Shown here piece after piece: positions 32,329-43,110 of a stretch of DNA of 64,000 nt (its first letter is position 1; each line of letters begins with the position of its first letter). The notes below the pieces were generated by a model, which was not told the origin of the DNA, did not search any database, and saw nothing but the letters and a program-made list of their open reading frames with translations. The stretch is from Plasmopara viticola (Eukaryota > Oomycota > Peronosporomycetes > Peronosporales > Peronosporaceae): the NCBI GenBank assembly GCA_001695595.3, contig MBPM02000008.1, positions 248,001 to 312,000 on the forward strand, in the 5' to 3' direction. The translations under genes were made by a program, and so were the position numbers.

Positions 32329-34020
32329 TTGCAACTAGTGGTTAGTACTCCGCAGTACTCTCCAGCTGTGACGGCCCCCCAACGCGACAAGGCTTGGCGC
32401 CAAACATGGCACAACACCGCGCCACGGGCCGAACATTCGTGCCCTGCTGACGCCGTCTTTGAGAAGGCGGAGGCAGCCTTGCTGGATCCCGACCGGGACC
32501 AACGGGACAAACGCTGCGCCGCCCTGGCTGGCGTCCCGCAACAAGTTTCCTCCGAGCTGCTCCTACCCATGTAATTCCCAGCCCAGAAATTAACGGCCAC
32601 CTTCTCGGAAACCGAGATCATGACCTCGCTGTGTTCGACTCCACAAAGCGCCACGTGGACCTCGAACCTCGGCAATCTCCGCGACTTCAAGACAGTCCGC
32701 AACGCTGGGATAAGCTTCCAGTGTACCGACCGGGACCTCTGTGCGAAATTGGGGGGCGAATCTGTGACCATTTGTGGTCGCAAGTTCAAAATCCAACCGT
32801 ACTCAAAGTACTCCCATTGGTATTATGTGGGTTTGCAACGCCTGCCCGACGACGCAACGGACGGCGTCATCTACGACTGGTTTGCCAATCAAGGCACGCC
32901 GCCGGTGTTTTTTACGCCTGCTCATCCCATCGGAGGACTCCGCTCCCGCAGCCGACGGGTATACGTTAGCCAGAAATTACCCCCAGCGTCGATGATGCTG
33001 AGTAAACGCGTCCCACTTCGCCGAATCCAATTTACTGGACAAGGCTGTACAGAGGTACATCACCGCAACCGCGCCTTCATCAGCGTCGTCCCACCCTTGA
33101 TCAAGCAGCTTCGGGGAAAGGGACGACAGGATCGCCAACCTACGCATGCGCCTCCCAACCCTGACCAAGACGAAACGGGCAGCATCCCACCCGCTTTCGA
33201 TGACAAGAGCGATGACAGTGATAGAGATGCGATGGTCGACGTCTTCTCGTCAGAAAGTGAGCCACATAGTGGGGATCAATCTGATGACGAGTCTTCCCAA
33301 AGTAGCTTCATGGAAGGTCTCGAAGGTGCAATCGTGACCAATCTCAAGTCGATTTGGTCACACGAGAGCACTGCCGTCTTCCCTGTTGGCGTAACCATGG
33401 CCACGGATCGTACGCCGGACCGCATTAAGTGGGCAAAGTGCATGGTCTTCGGCACAATCGCAGATCCAGCGGTAGATCTGCGCTGCCCCCCCCTCCCACA
33501 CCAAGTAGGCGATGGTTGTATTGGTTAACTCGTATGAATGGTTGAGCGATGGACTAGATGGACCTATTCCTCCGGACCAGAACCTCATTCTATGGGACAA
33601 CTCAACTAACCCGCCTCAGTCTCCTATGTGGAGCTTTCAGAAACAACGGAAGGGACCATTAATGCGGTGGCTCGACAAAGCAACGTTGAAAAAATGTCGC
33701 TTCAAAAACTATGCGCTACGATTGAAGACTTTTTGGGATCAATTTGCTCGCAAACTGACCCGGATTTGGTGATCGCATCGGTGCAAGCGCAACCCAGTCT
33801 TCACCGGGTCTTGTTCGACACCACGGCGACGAACAACTTCCAACACCTTCGCACAAAAGCCTTCGGACATGCCTTCCTCCGCGAAATCGCCACACAACCT
33901 TGTACACTGGACGAGGAATGCTGTGGGATTGAGCGGATGTCCACAATTTATCCGGGTCAACAGGATCTCGATCTTCAGACCGTTTTGGGGCAGCTGTGTT
34001 TAGACCAAGTCCAATTCTAG
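32329..34020 (+). pseudogene. LINE ORF1 (gag-like), broken
   Basis: The frame from 32329 runs to 33528 with one in-frame TAA at 32572-32574. It then continues in another frame (33628-34020), showing at least one frameshift. The protein has a basic middle and an acidic Ser/Asp-rich stretch (DDKSDDSDRDAMVDVFSSES). No zinc knuckle or RRM is visible. It is the usual position for the nucleic-acid-binding ORF1 protein. Assignment rests mainly on position. Confidence 0.6.
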
Positions 34021-34330
34021 CTCAAGCTACGGCTGGCGGAAGCGGATCTGGCTCTGCAAATTATTGCACCCAGTATCTACGCAGACCCGCTTAAGCTGAG
34101 CGTGCTCACAGGGAAGGCAGCATCGGCACTGCCCCACCCACTCTGGATTTTATGGGACGACATGACCCTTGCCAACTTGATAATGTCGCCCTAAGTGGAT
34201 CGCATTTTGGCAGGGCCTCTCCCAGCAGACCTTTGCTCCACGATTGAGTGTTTGAGAACCCAGGCTACTTCGGTAGCCCCCTCTACTTCCACCCACCCCA
34301 AATGGGAATTGGACTTTGAGAGGGTTCTCT

Positions 34331-37300
34331 CTCAACGCGAATGGTTTGAATAACGTTACACAACGTACCCTGAACTTTTTTTTCAAACAACTTCCACATT
34401 GTGGGTTTGCAAGAGACAAAGTTCACGGGTATCAAAAGCTTTAAACGAGCTAAACATCACTGGAATACGGCCTCACAGCTGAATTTCAGCTTTTGATCAC
34501 AAGACAACACTGACATCTTTACTGGGCATAATGAAGTAGGTCTGCTGCTCACACCCTCGTGCCCTATCCGCACACTTCACGAAGTCACAAGCCAGCATGT
34601 CTCCTCAACGGGGATATTGCCCCGATACTTGCTAGTGCGAGGCACATTGGACTCCGTCGTGACCTACATTCACGTGGTCTACGCTCCGGTCTAGCCAAGC
34701 CAGCGGGCGGACTTTTTTGCAGCCCTCCTTCGCACCTTCGAAGAAGATTCTCAACACCTTGTGCTTGGTGACTTGAATACAGTCTTTCAAGTCAACTCGA
34801 CCAAGCAAGGCAAGAGGATCGAAACCGAGTCCAAGGCCGTGAAGCCTTGTTAGACTGGATGACCACCTTGCACTTGATGGATGCCTGGCGTCTCCAACAT
34901 CCAGACGTCCAAGACTTTACCAGCCCCAACAGCAGCTCCAGACTCGACTACGTCTTGGTAAGCTCTCGACTTTTTCACTCGGCAACCCAAGATGTCCATC
35001 ATGACTTCCGGGGCTTAGCAGGTCAAGGGGACTACGCTGGAGTTTCATTCCAACTCGGAACTACCTGCTATAAGCCCCCAGCTCGGGCCCCATGGAATTG
35101 TCCAACCTGGGTCATCCAGCTCCCGGAGGCACAGTAATATCTGCACCACTCGTTCCACGATCTCGTAGACTCCTTCCGAAGCCCCAACAGTAGCTCGTAC
35201 AATCTTAGCTGTCTTTTCGACGAACACAAGCGAAGAGACTCGATCTTTCTTAGAGAACTTTTTCAATACAAGAAGAACGAACGCCAACGGACACTTGAAG
35301 ACCTCCACCTCAAAGTGAACGCGCTGCAGCATGCCCAGGTTACAAACCCAGTTGAAGACTACTCCGAACAGCTTACGGCCGCAAAAGCCAGGCTTAAGGA
35401 AAGACTGGAAGAGCAATCTCACTATGCGTCCAAGCAGAAGTTTACCTCGGACCTCAAGCAAACTGAGCATTGCTCCAAGTACTTCCTTCGACCACTCCAG
35501 GTCTTCCACAAGACGCCCATTCCTGTTGATACGGTTGAAGACCTCGAACTTACTTGCAAAGCCTTCTCTTCGTATTGGTCTGGCGTGTACTGCTCACCGT
35601 TCAAGGAGTTTGGACACGTCAAGCCCAACTGGAACAGCATCAAGCTCTCCCGGATACTCCAACATACCAAGACTCGACTGGCGCCAAAGGATCAGGCTTA
35701 TTTGGACAGCCCCTCTACGGCAAACGAGTTCCACTGGGCGCTATCACATACTTCGGCTGGAAAAACGCCTGGGCCAACGGTTTGTAGTCGAGCATTACAA
35801 GACCAACCCTTCTCTTTAAAGCCGCGTTTTGGAAGTAGTCTACGCGGCCCAGATTTACCTAGGCCGTATGACCGAATTCCAGCGGCGAGCTCAGGTCTCG
35901 TTGTTGTCCAAAAAAGGGGACCGCAAGGTCCCTAGCAACTATCGACCGATCACGCTCCTAAATGTGGATGCCAAATTGGGACTCAAAATTCTTGCCCATC
36001 GCCTGGGATCAATCCCTAACAGCCTCCTTCACTCAGACCAATACGGGTTTGTTCCAGGATGGGATATTCGCCAAGCGCACTTACGGTTTCGGGCCTTATC
36101 CCAGCTGTTCGGCAAGTAAGGGTCACCAGCCGGGGTGATTTTACTCGACTTCGCCAAGGCCTTCGATAGTGTTGTTTGGGAAGCACTTGACATAGTCTTG
36201 AGGCATTTTGGGTTTGGCGACACGTTCAGGCGCTGGATCCGGGTCCTTTTCCCAGGAACCCTGGTATCACTCATGTTCAACGGCCGCCCGTTAAGTCCGT
36301 TTGAACTGGGCGCGGGGGTTCGACAGGGAGACCCCCTCTCTCCGGCACTCTTTGTGCTTTTCACTGAGCCTATGTTGAACCTTCTAAGGGTGAAGCTACA
36401 GGATAACGGTTTGCTTAGTGAAATCACGACGCACTCGGTGATCAGTTTCGCCGATGATTGCACTGGACTTCTTTCCAACCTCAAGCACACCAAGTTCTTT
36501 CTCAGCCAAGTGGAAGACTTCTGTGCGGCTTCGAAGATGCGGCTCAACAAGGACAAGACAGTGATATTCCCCTTTCACTCTTGGTCAGCTGAGAACGAGC
36601 CCTTACGCCAGTTCTTATCCGAGCTGGGCGTGATCGTAGTTGGAAGAACAGAGCGCGCTAAGCTGTTGGGGATACTTAACGGCTCGACTCTCAGAAATAT
36701 GACCGGCTCCAGCACTGACTCACAGAAATGGATACCAAGTGCTCACTATGGCTACACCGGGCACGCACGCTGCGTGGCCGAGTATTATCCTACAACAAAT
36801 TATTCTGCCAACACTGTGGCATTCGGTTAGCGTCTGTCACGATCCCTCAACTGGATTCCAAGACCAGCTTATGAAGCTAATTTCGCGCTTTCTTTGACGG
36901 TTCAAGGCCTCCAACGCTCTCCCCAGGACTTGGTGGTTTATTCCCTCTCATAAAGGCGAACTGGGTCTCATTCCCATCTCCGATATGATTCAAAGCCTTC
37001 AACTGCAGATGCTCTGCAAGGTGATCTTAGCTGGGCGGACTCCCCCAGGGAAGACCATTCCCTCGTGAACAGCCCCTGTTATTCGTCTTTTCGACCAAGC
37101 TGCAGCTCCGTGGGGGAAGGACTTCCACATACTATACGTACCCGTGACTACCCGCCCAGACTACGTAGTCTCCCGACAGTCTACCCGCTGGAGAGACTTA
37201 GGGGCTTACTGGCACTTTGTGCTATTCACGTGGCATACTTGACTTCGAGCAAAGGCCACCCGTCTCCAAGTCAAGTTCGACAAGCTCACAATGCCGATAC

Positions 37301-38333
37301 TTGACAACGCAGACATTGCCTACAGCCACCGTGGACGCACACTGGCCGGAACCGCGCGGCCACTCGGATTGGTTACCCTCCTGGCCAACAACGGTATCCT
37401 TCGCCCTATGGATCTGTTTCGGATTTGTGAGCGACTGGTGACGTCTCTCAATCTCTCAACCACCTTGCACCGGGACAGATGACCAGCGTACGCTCTTGTT
37501 CCAACTTTTTGGACAAAGCCGATCGACTTCTCGACTCGCCCGCCGAGTACCCAATCGGGTCAATCCTAACAGTCCAACGCCACGCAGCATTCCACGCATG
37601 GGTCTTCGACACCTATGAGATTGCTGAGCTAAGCGCTGCTCGGATACGGGCCGCGCTATCCAACTACCATGTTCCGGACCTGCCGCTTCCTCGCCTTGGT
37701 GTGGAAAGGGGCCCGGTCCAATTAATGTGGAGCCGAGATAGCAAGATGGGGTACCACGTATACCCCGTCTTCTCGGATCTTCTCTACCGACTTCAGCACA
37801 ACGCATTATATCTCGGCTACCGCCTCCACCATCTCCAAAGAGTTCAGTGTCAGTGTCGCCACTGTGGCGTGCTTGAAACGGCTCCACATCTCTTTTGGTA
37901 CTGCGAGTTTGCTGCCAACACTTGGAATAAATGGCTTGCCACCTTCCGAGCGCTGTTCTCGACAAAACTCGAATGGGAAGCGATACTGTGGTTCAGCGTC
38001 GAGTCTACACCGTCGGCCAAGTCCCAATACGGCTACAGTCTCTTCGTGATTTTCCACATAGTGCGAACTGTAATCTTACGCTGCTTATGGATGCATCGGA
38101 ACGACATTCGATTCCACGAGCTTCCGGCCAACCTGATAGACGTTCAAGCCCGAATCAAGGCGGTGGTAGCACTTCATGTTAAGCGCTTCTACCAGGATCT
38201 TCTACTCAAAACGCTTAGCCACTCTGGATTTCAACGGCGCCAACTACTGGACTTGATGGACACTATCGGGCTCTCCCCGACTCAGCCACCAACCGTCCAA
38301 CCAACGCGGCCCCCGCTGGACCAGCCACCATAA
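34331..38333 (+). pseudogene. LINE ORF2: endonuclease, reverse transcriptase, CCHC
   Basis: The APE endonuclease starts with LNANGLNNVTQRTLN and VGLQETKFTGIKSF (about 34331-34440). It continues with HLVLGDLNT (about 34755) and DAWRLQHPDVQDFT...SSRLDYVLVS (about 34880-34970). RT blocks are KVPSNYRPITLLNVDAKLG (about 35925), DFAKAFDSVVWEALD (about 36145), GVRQGDPLSPALF (about 36318) and FADDCTG (about 36448). The C-terminus (about 37845-37925) has CQCRHCGVLETAPHLFWYC, a zf-RVT type motif. At least five frame changes or stops interrupt it. The catalytic FADD is preserved. Confidence 0.85.
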
Positions 38334-38533
38334 GCAAGCACTATTACTTCCGTGACTTGTCTTGACAAACGCGGATATAGAGCACAAATCAAAGAAGCTT
38401 GTCGACCATCCATCACAAGTTTCGAATTCGCGTTATTTTACTTAAATTTTTTAGCCCATTAACCTTGAGATTAAGTTGATAGAAAACGGTAGCTAGGCAA
38501 TTTGCTGGATAAAAGTGTAATGAAATTTATTTG

Positions 38534-38550
38534 TCTGCTATATTCTCTGA
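38534..38550. repeat. 17-bp target duplication between LINE and SINE
   Basis: Identical to 31843-31859. It directly abuts the SINE's first base. Confidence 0.85.
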
Positions 38551-38838
38551 CCGACCCTGTGGCTCGAGCGTTTAGCCGTTCGACCCAGGACCGGGAGGTA
38601 CCTGGTTTGATACCCATAGGATCCGAATTAAGGAAGCCGGAGGAAGGTCGCTAAGGTGGACGAGCCATCACCCCGATTGGATAATAAAAGGGTTGGGTGA
38701 GGGACGCCCCACGGACCGAAAAAGCCCCACAGTGTAATGAGGGGTACGGAACCCGGTCCCAATACGGGTCGGATTGCTATCAGCATCCTGCGATAGAGAC
38801 AGCTTAGTCCTAGCGCGTGAGTTCCGGTAGCTTAAATT
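38551..38838 (+). mobile_element. tRNA-derived SINE (copy 2, complete)
   Basis: The head has pol III promoter-like boxes. The A-box-like TGGCTCGAGCG is at 38560-38570 and the B-box-like GGTTTGATACC (consensus GGTTCGANNCC) is at 38604-38614. The tRNA-like spacing is 33 nt. A body of about 220 bp follows. A diverged copy of the flanking 17-mer follows at 38839-38855. Related partial copies lie at 23047-23215 (minus) and 57181-57440 (plus). tRNA-related SINEs are known from Phytophthora; whether this is a named family needs a database search. Confidence 0.7.
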
Positions 38839-38855
38839 TCTGCTGTATTATCTGA
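38839..38855. repeat. Diverged third copy of the 17-mer
   Basis: TCTGCTGTATTATCTGA matches the LINE target duplication at 15 of 17 positions and closes the SINE on its 3' side. Confidence 0.75.
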
Positions 38856-39830
38856 CACTGTGTGCGGCATAAGCTCTATTAACTTGTCAACTTGACTCCT
38901 TTGCTTCTTTCACTTGATTGTAAATCTTGTTTAAAAAGCATGTCAGCAGCCATCGTATTGATTTAGCACCAATGGCGATCTCATCGATGTTATTGTCTTT
39001 TATAAGGACAAGGTCCAGTGCTTTTTTTATATTCTGGCCAAGGATGATTTAGTCTATGCTGCTCACAAGAATCTTCAATCAGTGAGCAATTAACATCGAC
39101 GGGCTAAGTCTTACAAGTTTAGTGTGCGCGACTGCATCCCCGACACTCTTGATGTCTGTAGTGGTCCATTTATTTTCAATCAAATTCAAATAGCGCATTT
39201 AAAATTCATTTAAAATGCACCTAAAATATGCCTTGTTTTAATTTTAAATCAGGCAACACACCAGCAACATGCACTGCTGTAGAATACACACAATACAATG
39301 TTTCACGGTTTTTCGCGTGTTCCGTCGAGAGACGAGCTCTTTTTTGCTTTTTGGATAAATATAAATCTAAAATGTATAAAGTAAGTTAAAAATTCAAAAT
39401 GCCGCTCCAAATTCCAAATGAATTAAAAGTAGAACGCTAGATGTTTGTGTCCATGCTTAGCGATGAATATTATTGTGGTTATATGGGTGAAATTCTTCTG
39501 CGCGCCGCTAAAAAAAGAGTGTCGGTCGCGAATTGTATGCCATCCAATTACAGTCTGATGCTTAGTGGCACCTTTGTTGAAGTAAGGTCTTGCTCATCCG
39601 ACCAAAATACTGAACTCTCGTCTCTGTCGCTGGACTCTTTGCTTTTTTTTTACATCTTCAGACACTTCTTCAAATCAAACGTCTTTTCGTCTCGTGTTTT
39701 TAGATTATTGCTATAACTTGAAAATGGACGTGGTTTGGTAATTTGATCCCTTGTGCTTTCTACGCCATCTCAGCATAGCTTTCAAATTTGTTCTTGCGCT
39801 TCTGCTTTTGGATATCTCCGAGTGGCCGCT
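38856..39830. other. Repeat debris, possible gypsy integrase tail
   Basis: About 39030-39160 on the plus strand reads ILAKDDLVYAAHKNLQSVSN, a stop, then HRRAKSYKFSVRDCIPDTL. This is like the C-terminal part of a gypsy integrase ('GDLVYVxxKNL...KL...Y.GPF'). The frame at 39441-39716 is unrecognised. Confidence 0.35.
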
Positions 39831-40236
39831 GGCTAGTCCACGGCATAGAGTGGTGTCCGCATACGTCGGGTCTCGTTCGGCGGGCAGTGGAGCCAGCACC
39901 GAGGTCGTGAGGGTCTTCCATTATTCTGTTTAGCTCTGACTTGGTAAGTTGGTAAGAGCCTAGGTGGCGCCCGGTACTGGAGACCGTCGCGTCGAGGGTG
40001 TGACTCTTTAGAGACCTGCAGATGCCCGAGAGCACCTGCCCGAAGCGCGCGAGCATTTAGCCCCCGCGCTTGGAAGGAGGGCGTCACCCCAACCTTTTCC
40101 AAGACATCAAAGTGTGTGAAAATTAATTTTAAAAGGACGAAAAAAATCATAAGTAGCGGAAGACTATCTCCTACGCATAGGTTAATAAGGCCAGCCTAGC
40201 ACGTGCATAACTTGGCAACGCGATAACGTAATACAT
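39831..40236. mobile_element. GC-rich TIR element, copy 1 (right end present)
   Basis: The core at 39831-40100 is nearly identical to 46150-46411 and partly to 54660-54801. On its right it continues to a terminal segment at 40199-40236 (starts AGCACGTGCATAACTTGGCA). That segment is the reverse complement, with one mismatch in 38, of 46102-46139 left of copy 2. Copy 1 therefore carries core plus right terminus. The core encodes no recognised protein. Confidence 0.65.
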
Positions 40237-42529
40237 TACATTATTACACTTTGATGCTCACGAGAATGCCAAAGTAGCTCACTAATTTTTTTAAGCTGGT
40301 CCCAGGGGCATAAAGCTAAATATGTCACGCAAAGACATAATGTTTGAAGCGAATCTGTTGCCTTCTTACACATCTCCATATTTACTTGTAGCTCCGCGAG
40401 CATGCGAAGAGCTCCTTGAGCCGTCTACAGACGAGCACGTTAAAGCGCTTGGTCAGGTGCCAGAGTTCAACGTCAAAAATCTCGCTTTAGTCAAGTGAGG
40501 TACGAAATTGGTCAGTGATCTCAAAGATTTGAGCGAAGATAATCCTTCTAACGTCACCCAATTTTGCTGTTTCATCTTTAGTATCAGTCTTTACCTCACT
40601 ATCCTATGGAAGTAGCATGGGCTTGGACAACGTTTACGATACATGCTTTACTGCAGCCAGACCTTAGCATTCTCGCTATATGACGAAGTATACTTGGTCG
40701 CTGGACTCGTGACAGATCGTGTTTGACTTCGGTGCCTTGGCTGATAGAAAAAGACTTGCGTTTTGTTTAAATTGAAAATTCTTAACATAAAATGTACCAA
40801 AGTTTAAGGCTTGGTGGGCCTTCTCGACTACTTCTTTGTGAGCTACGCCTGTGATGGGGTCATACAGCAATTAGCAAAGAAAAAGCGTGCAGAAAGGTAA
40901 ACATTTTTTTGTGAACGCCTGTTTACTATTTTCCTTCTGTAGGGATCATAGTGTGCGATAATGTTTTGTGTAATGTAAAATTTAGGTGCTTTGGTCCTAC
41001 TTTTAATTGTTGATAAGCAAACAAACCCGCTGCCGCACAATAGGAAGGAGGTGTATAATAAACACTAGAAGCCATTGCTTCTTAATGGCTCTCATTTACA
41101 TGAGGACGTATTTTTTGAAGCAAACACCTAATTTTATGTAGAGGTCCTCTACCTAGTACGATTGAAATTACATCCAATAAGATGTTCTCCATTAACCTAT
41201 GACATCTTACCGCAAAGATTGTGCCTGCCACAAGAGCTAGGCGCAAATGTCTTGGGTGCCAAGCCAGGGATGAACTTGTCCACCACACTAAAGAACACAC
41301 GCATACCGTCCTCCTTGTTTATGGTCCACAGAAATTTGCAGCTTCGGGTGGTGATTATCATGTGGATCCTTGCAGGCGCATCGTGAAGCACTCACCACCC
41401 GTTAAGGTGCCTGAAAGCCCTAAGTAAGTGATAACGATGCTATAGCAGCTTCATCACCCGTGGGTAAGCGTTAAAGATTATGACTTTGTCAATACTTTTA
41501 TCGTTCTCGCGAATGACCTCTTCATCATAGTCATTAACGATTTCAAGGAGCCACAATTCGATCTGTGAGGCTTTCGTTGTTGTTACCACCAGTACTAGGT
41601 ACCAGGAAGAAAGTCAATGAGAACAGCCCATGCTGCATGTTACAAGTTGCTTTGATGACCAAATGGGCTGTGCGACTCGCCCATCAACACAGTCCACTGT
41701 CCTATAAGAAGCCTACTCACTTCCTGGACAACGAGTCTGACGTGAATAAGGATCACTTTCCTGATTAATGCTAATAGGCCAATGCATCCTATTGCACCGA
41801 GCTGTACACTCACCTCTTTCACACGACGCGATGGCATTTCGAAGGCTACACCTCATGTGGCGCGTGCAAAAGAAATTGGTTTAAAACGAGCTACTTAGTT
41901 GTTGCAGCAGTATGATCAACTTTACTGTGGACATCTAGTCATGTGGATCTTTGACAAATTAGTGCCACCCCAATCTACTTTCGAGCCAGTGCATTCAAAA
42001 TTATTTGTACGTGAATCACAGTCAAACATTTTCAAAACCACAGCCCCAATAACATAGACACCCATGCTTTTAAGCATAACCTTCCGGACGATCACAACCG
42101 GCTCGTTAATCAAAAGCACATAGTTTGCCGACGGGTGAAGAATGAAACGAGCTTCGATTGCATCTCTTGCGACTGGTCCTCGTCGAATTTACTCATTATG
42201 GGCTTTAACTCATTCGACACAAGCGTCCGGTCGACGGACGAGCACGAAATGCACGAGGTACGGAGTGAGAGCACTTGCCATCGCGAGCATGCGGTAAGCG
42301 GCCCACAGGCTTGCGAGTGTGTGGCTTAGCTGAGTGCGGCTTTGAATGAAACCATTTAAGCTTTTTAAAAGTGTTTGGCTTGGAGATAAAATTATCAGAT
42401 GACCTCGAAATTCGTCGAAGGGAGCATTGATCGGTTCATCACTGCTTTTACAGGAGATACTATTATAATTAAAAAATACAATTAGCATTTATGCAATTTA
42501 CTATAAAATGAGAGATATACGATTTTTTT
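40237..42529. other. No gene recognised
   Basis: Many short frames on both strands without domains. The texture (alternating frames, many stops) is that of old retroelement sequence, but I could not name a domain. Confidence 0.4.
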
Positions 42530-43110
42530 GCTCTGGGTTTTAAACTAATGGTAACTGTTGGAGTCGGACAGATATGGACTTGCGGCTCAAATTGGCTGTT
42601 TTTACAATGATGGTCGAAGACCTGAACTCACACTTCTCCGAAGCAAAAGGTTCGGTATCCGTGTAGCACTAGTAGTCCACCTAAACTTAAGTCGCTTAGA
42701 CTGATTTGCTGAGAGGATGGAATAGAATACTCTTTATCCTTAAGGCCCGCAAAACATCATAAGGCGCAACGAGTTCTGCGTAGTGCAGCACTTAGTTGCA
42801 CAAAGACCTTGCGTGATCAATGCGTGTACGGATGCGCAGCTAAGCTATGATGTTATTTGGTTGAAGCATTTTCGACAAATGATGACGAATTCGTCTTTGC
42901 CGGTTGACAAAGGCCCCTAAGGCAAAATCCTCGCTAAGCCAAGTCGCCTACAATAGATAGAAACAGAAAAAGTTCAAGCAAAAAAAAGTAGGATGTTCTC
43001 CTCTCGATCAGACAGACCAAAATGGTCATAATGTCAAATTTATTAAAGACGGAGAAATGGAATGTGGATCCGGTCATCTTGGAGCTCGGTTAGAGAGCGC
43101 TAATGTTTAA
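42530..43110 (+). mobile_element. Degenerate gypsy-like fragment (family member 1)
   Basis: Contains TTAGTTGCACAAAGACCTTGCGTGATCAATGCG, followed about 200 bp later by a 'GGTCATCTTGGAGCTCG' segment. Both landmarks recur in the same order at 55890-56460, and the first recurs at about 51400. Translation is too broken for domain calls here; the assignment rests on the copy at 51180. Confidence 0.4.

Larger units (their letters stand above)
31860..38533 (+). mobile_element. 6.67-kb APE-type non-LTR retrotransposon (LINE)
   Basis: Bounded by a perfect 17-bp duplication. It holds an ORF1 region (32329 to about 34020), then an ORF2 region with endonuclease, reverse transcriptase and C-terminal CCHC-like domains (about 34330-38333), and a 200-bp 3' UTR without a long poly(A). 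It is visibly more G+C-rich than its flanks. Because ORF1 and a 5' UTR are present and flanked by the duplication, the copy looks full length, but frameshifts make it defective. The domain order (APE-RT-zinc knuckle) fits the L1/Tx1-like superfamily; the clade cannot be settled by eye. Confidence 0.85.

Noticed and set aside
32325..32789. 154-codon minus frame
   Set aside because: Antisense to LINE ORF1, in G+C-rich sequence where stop codons are rare.
39760..40056. Minus frame MLARFGQVL... conserved in two copies as a protein gene
   Set aside because: The shared sequence is explained by DNA-level identity of the repeat; after about 16 residues the copies diverge by frameshift.
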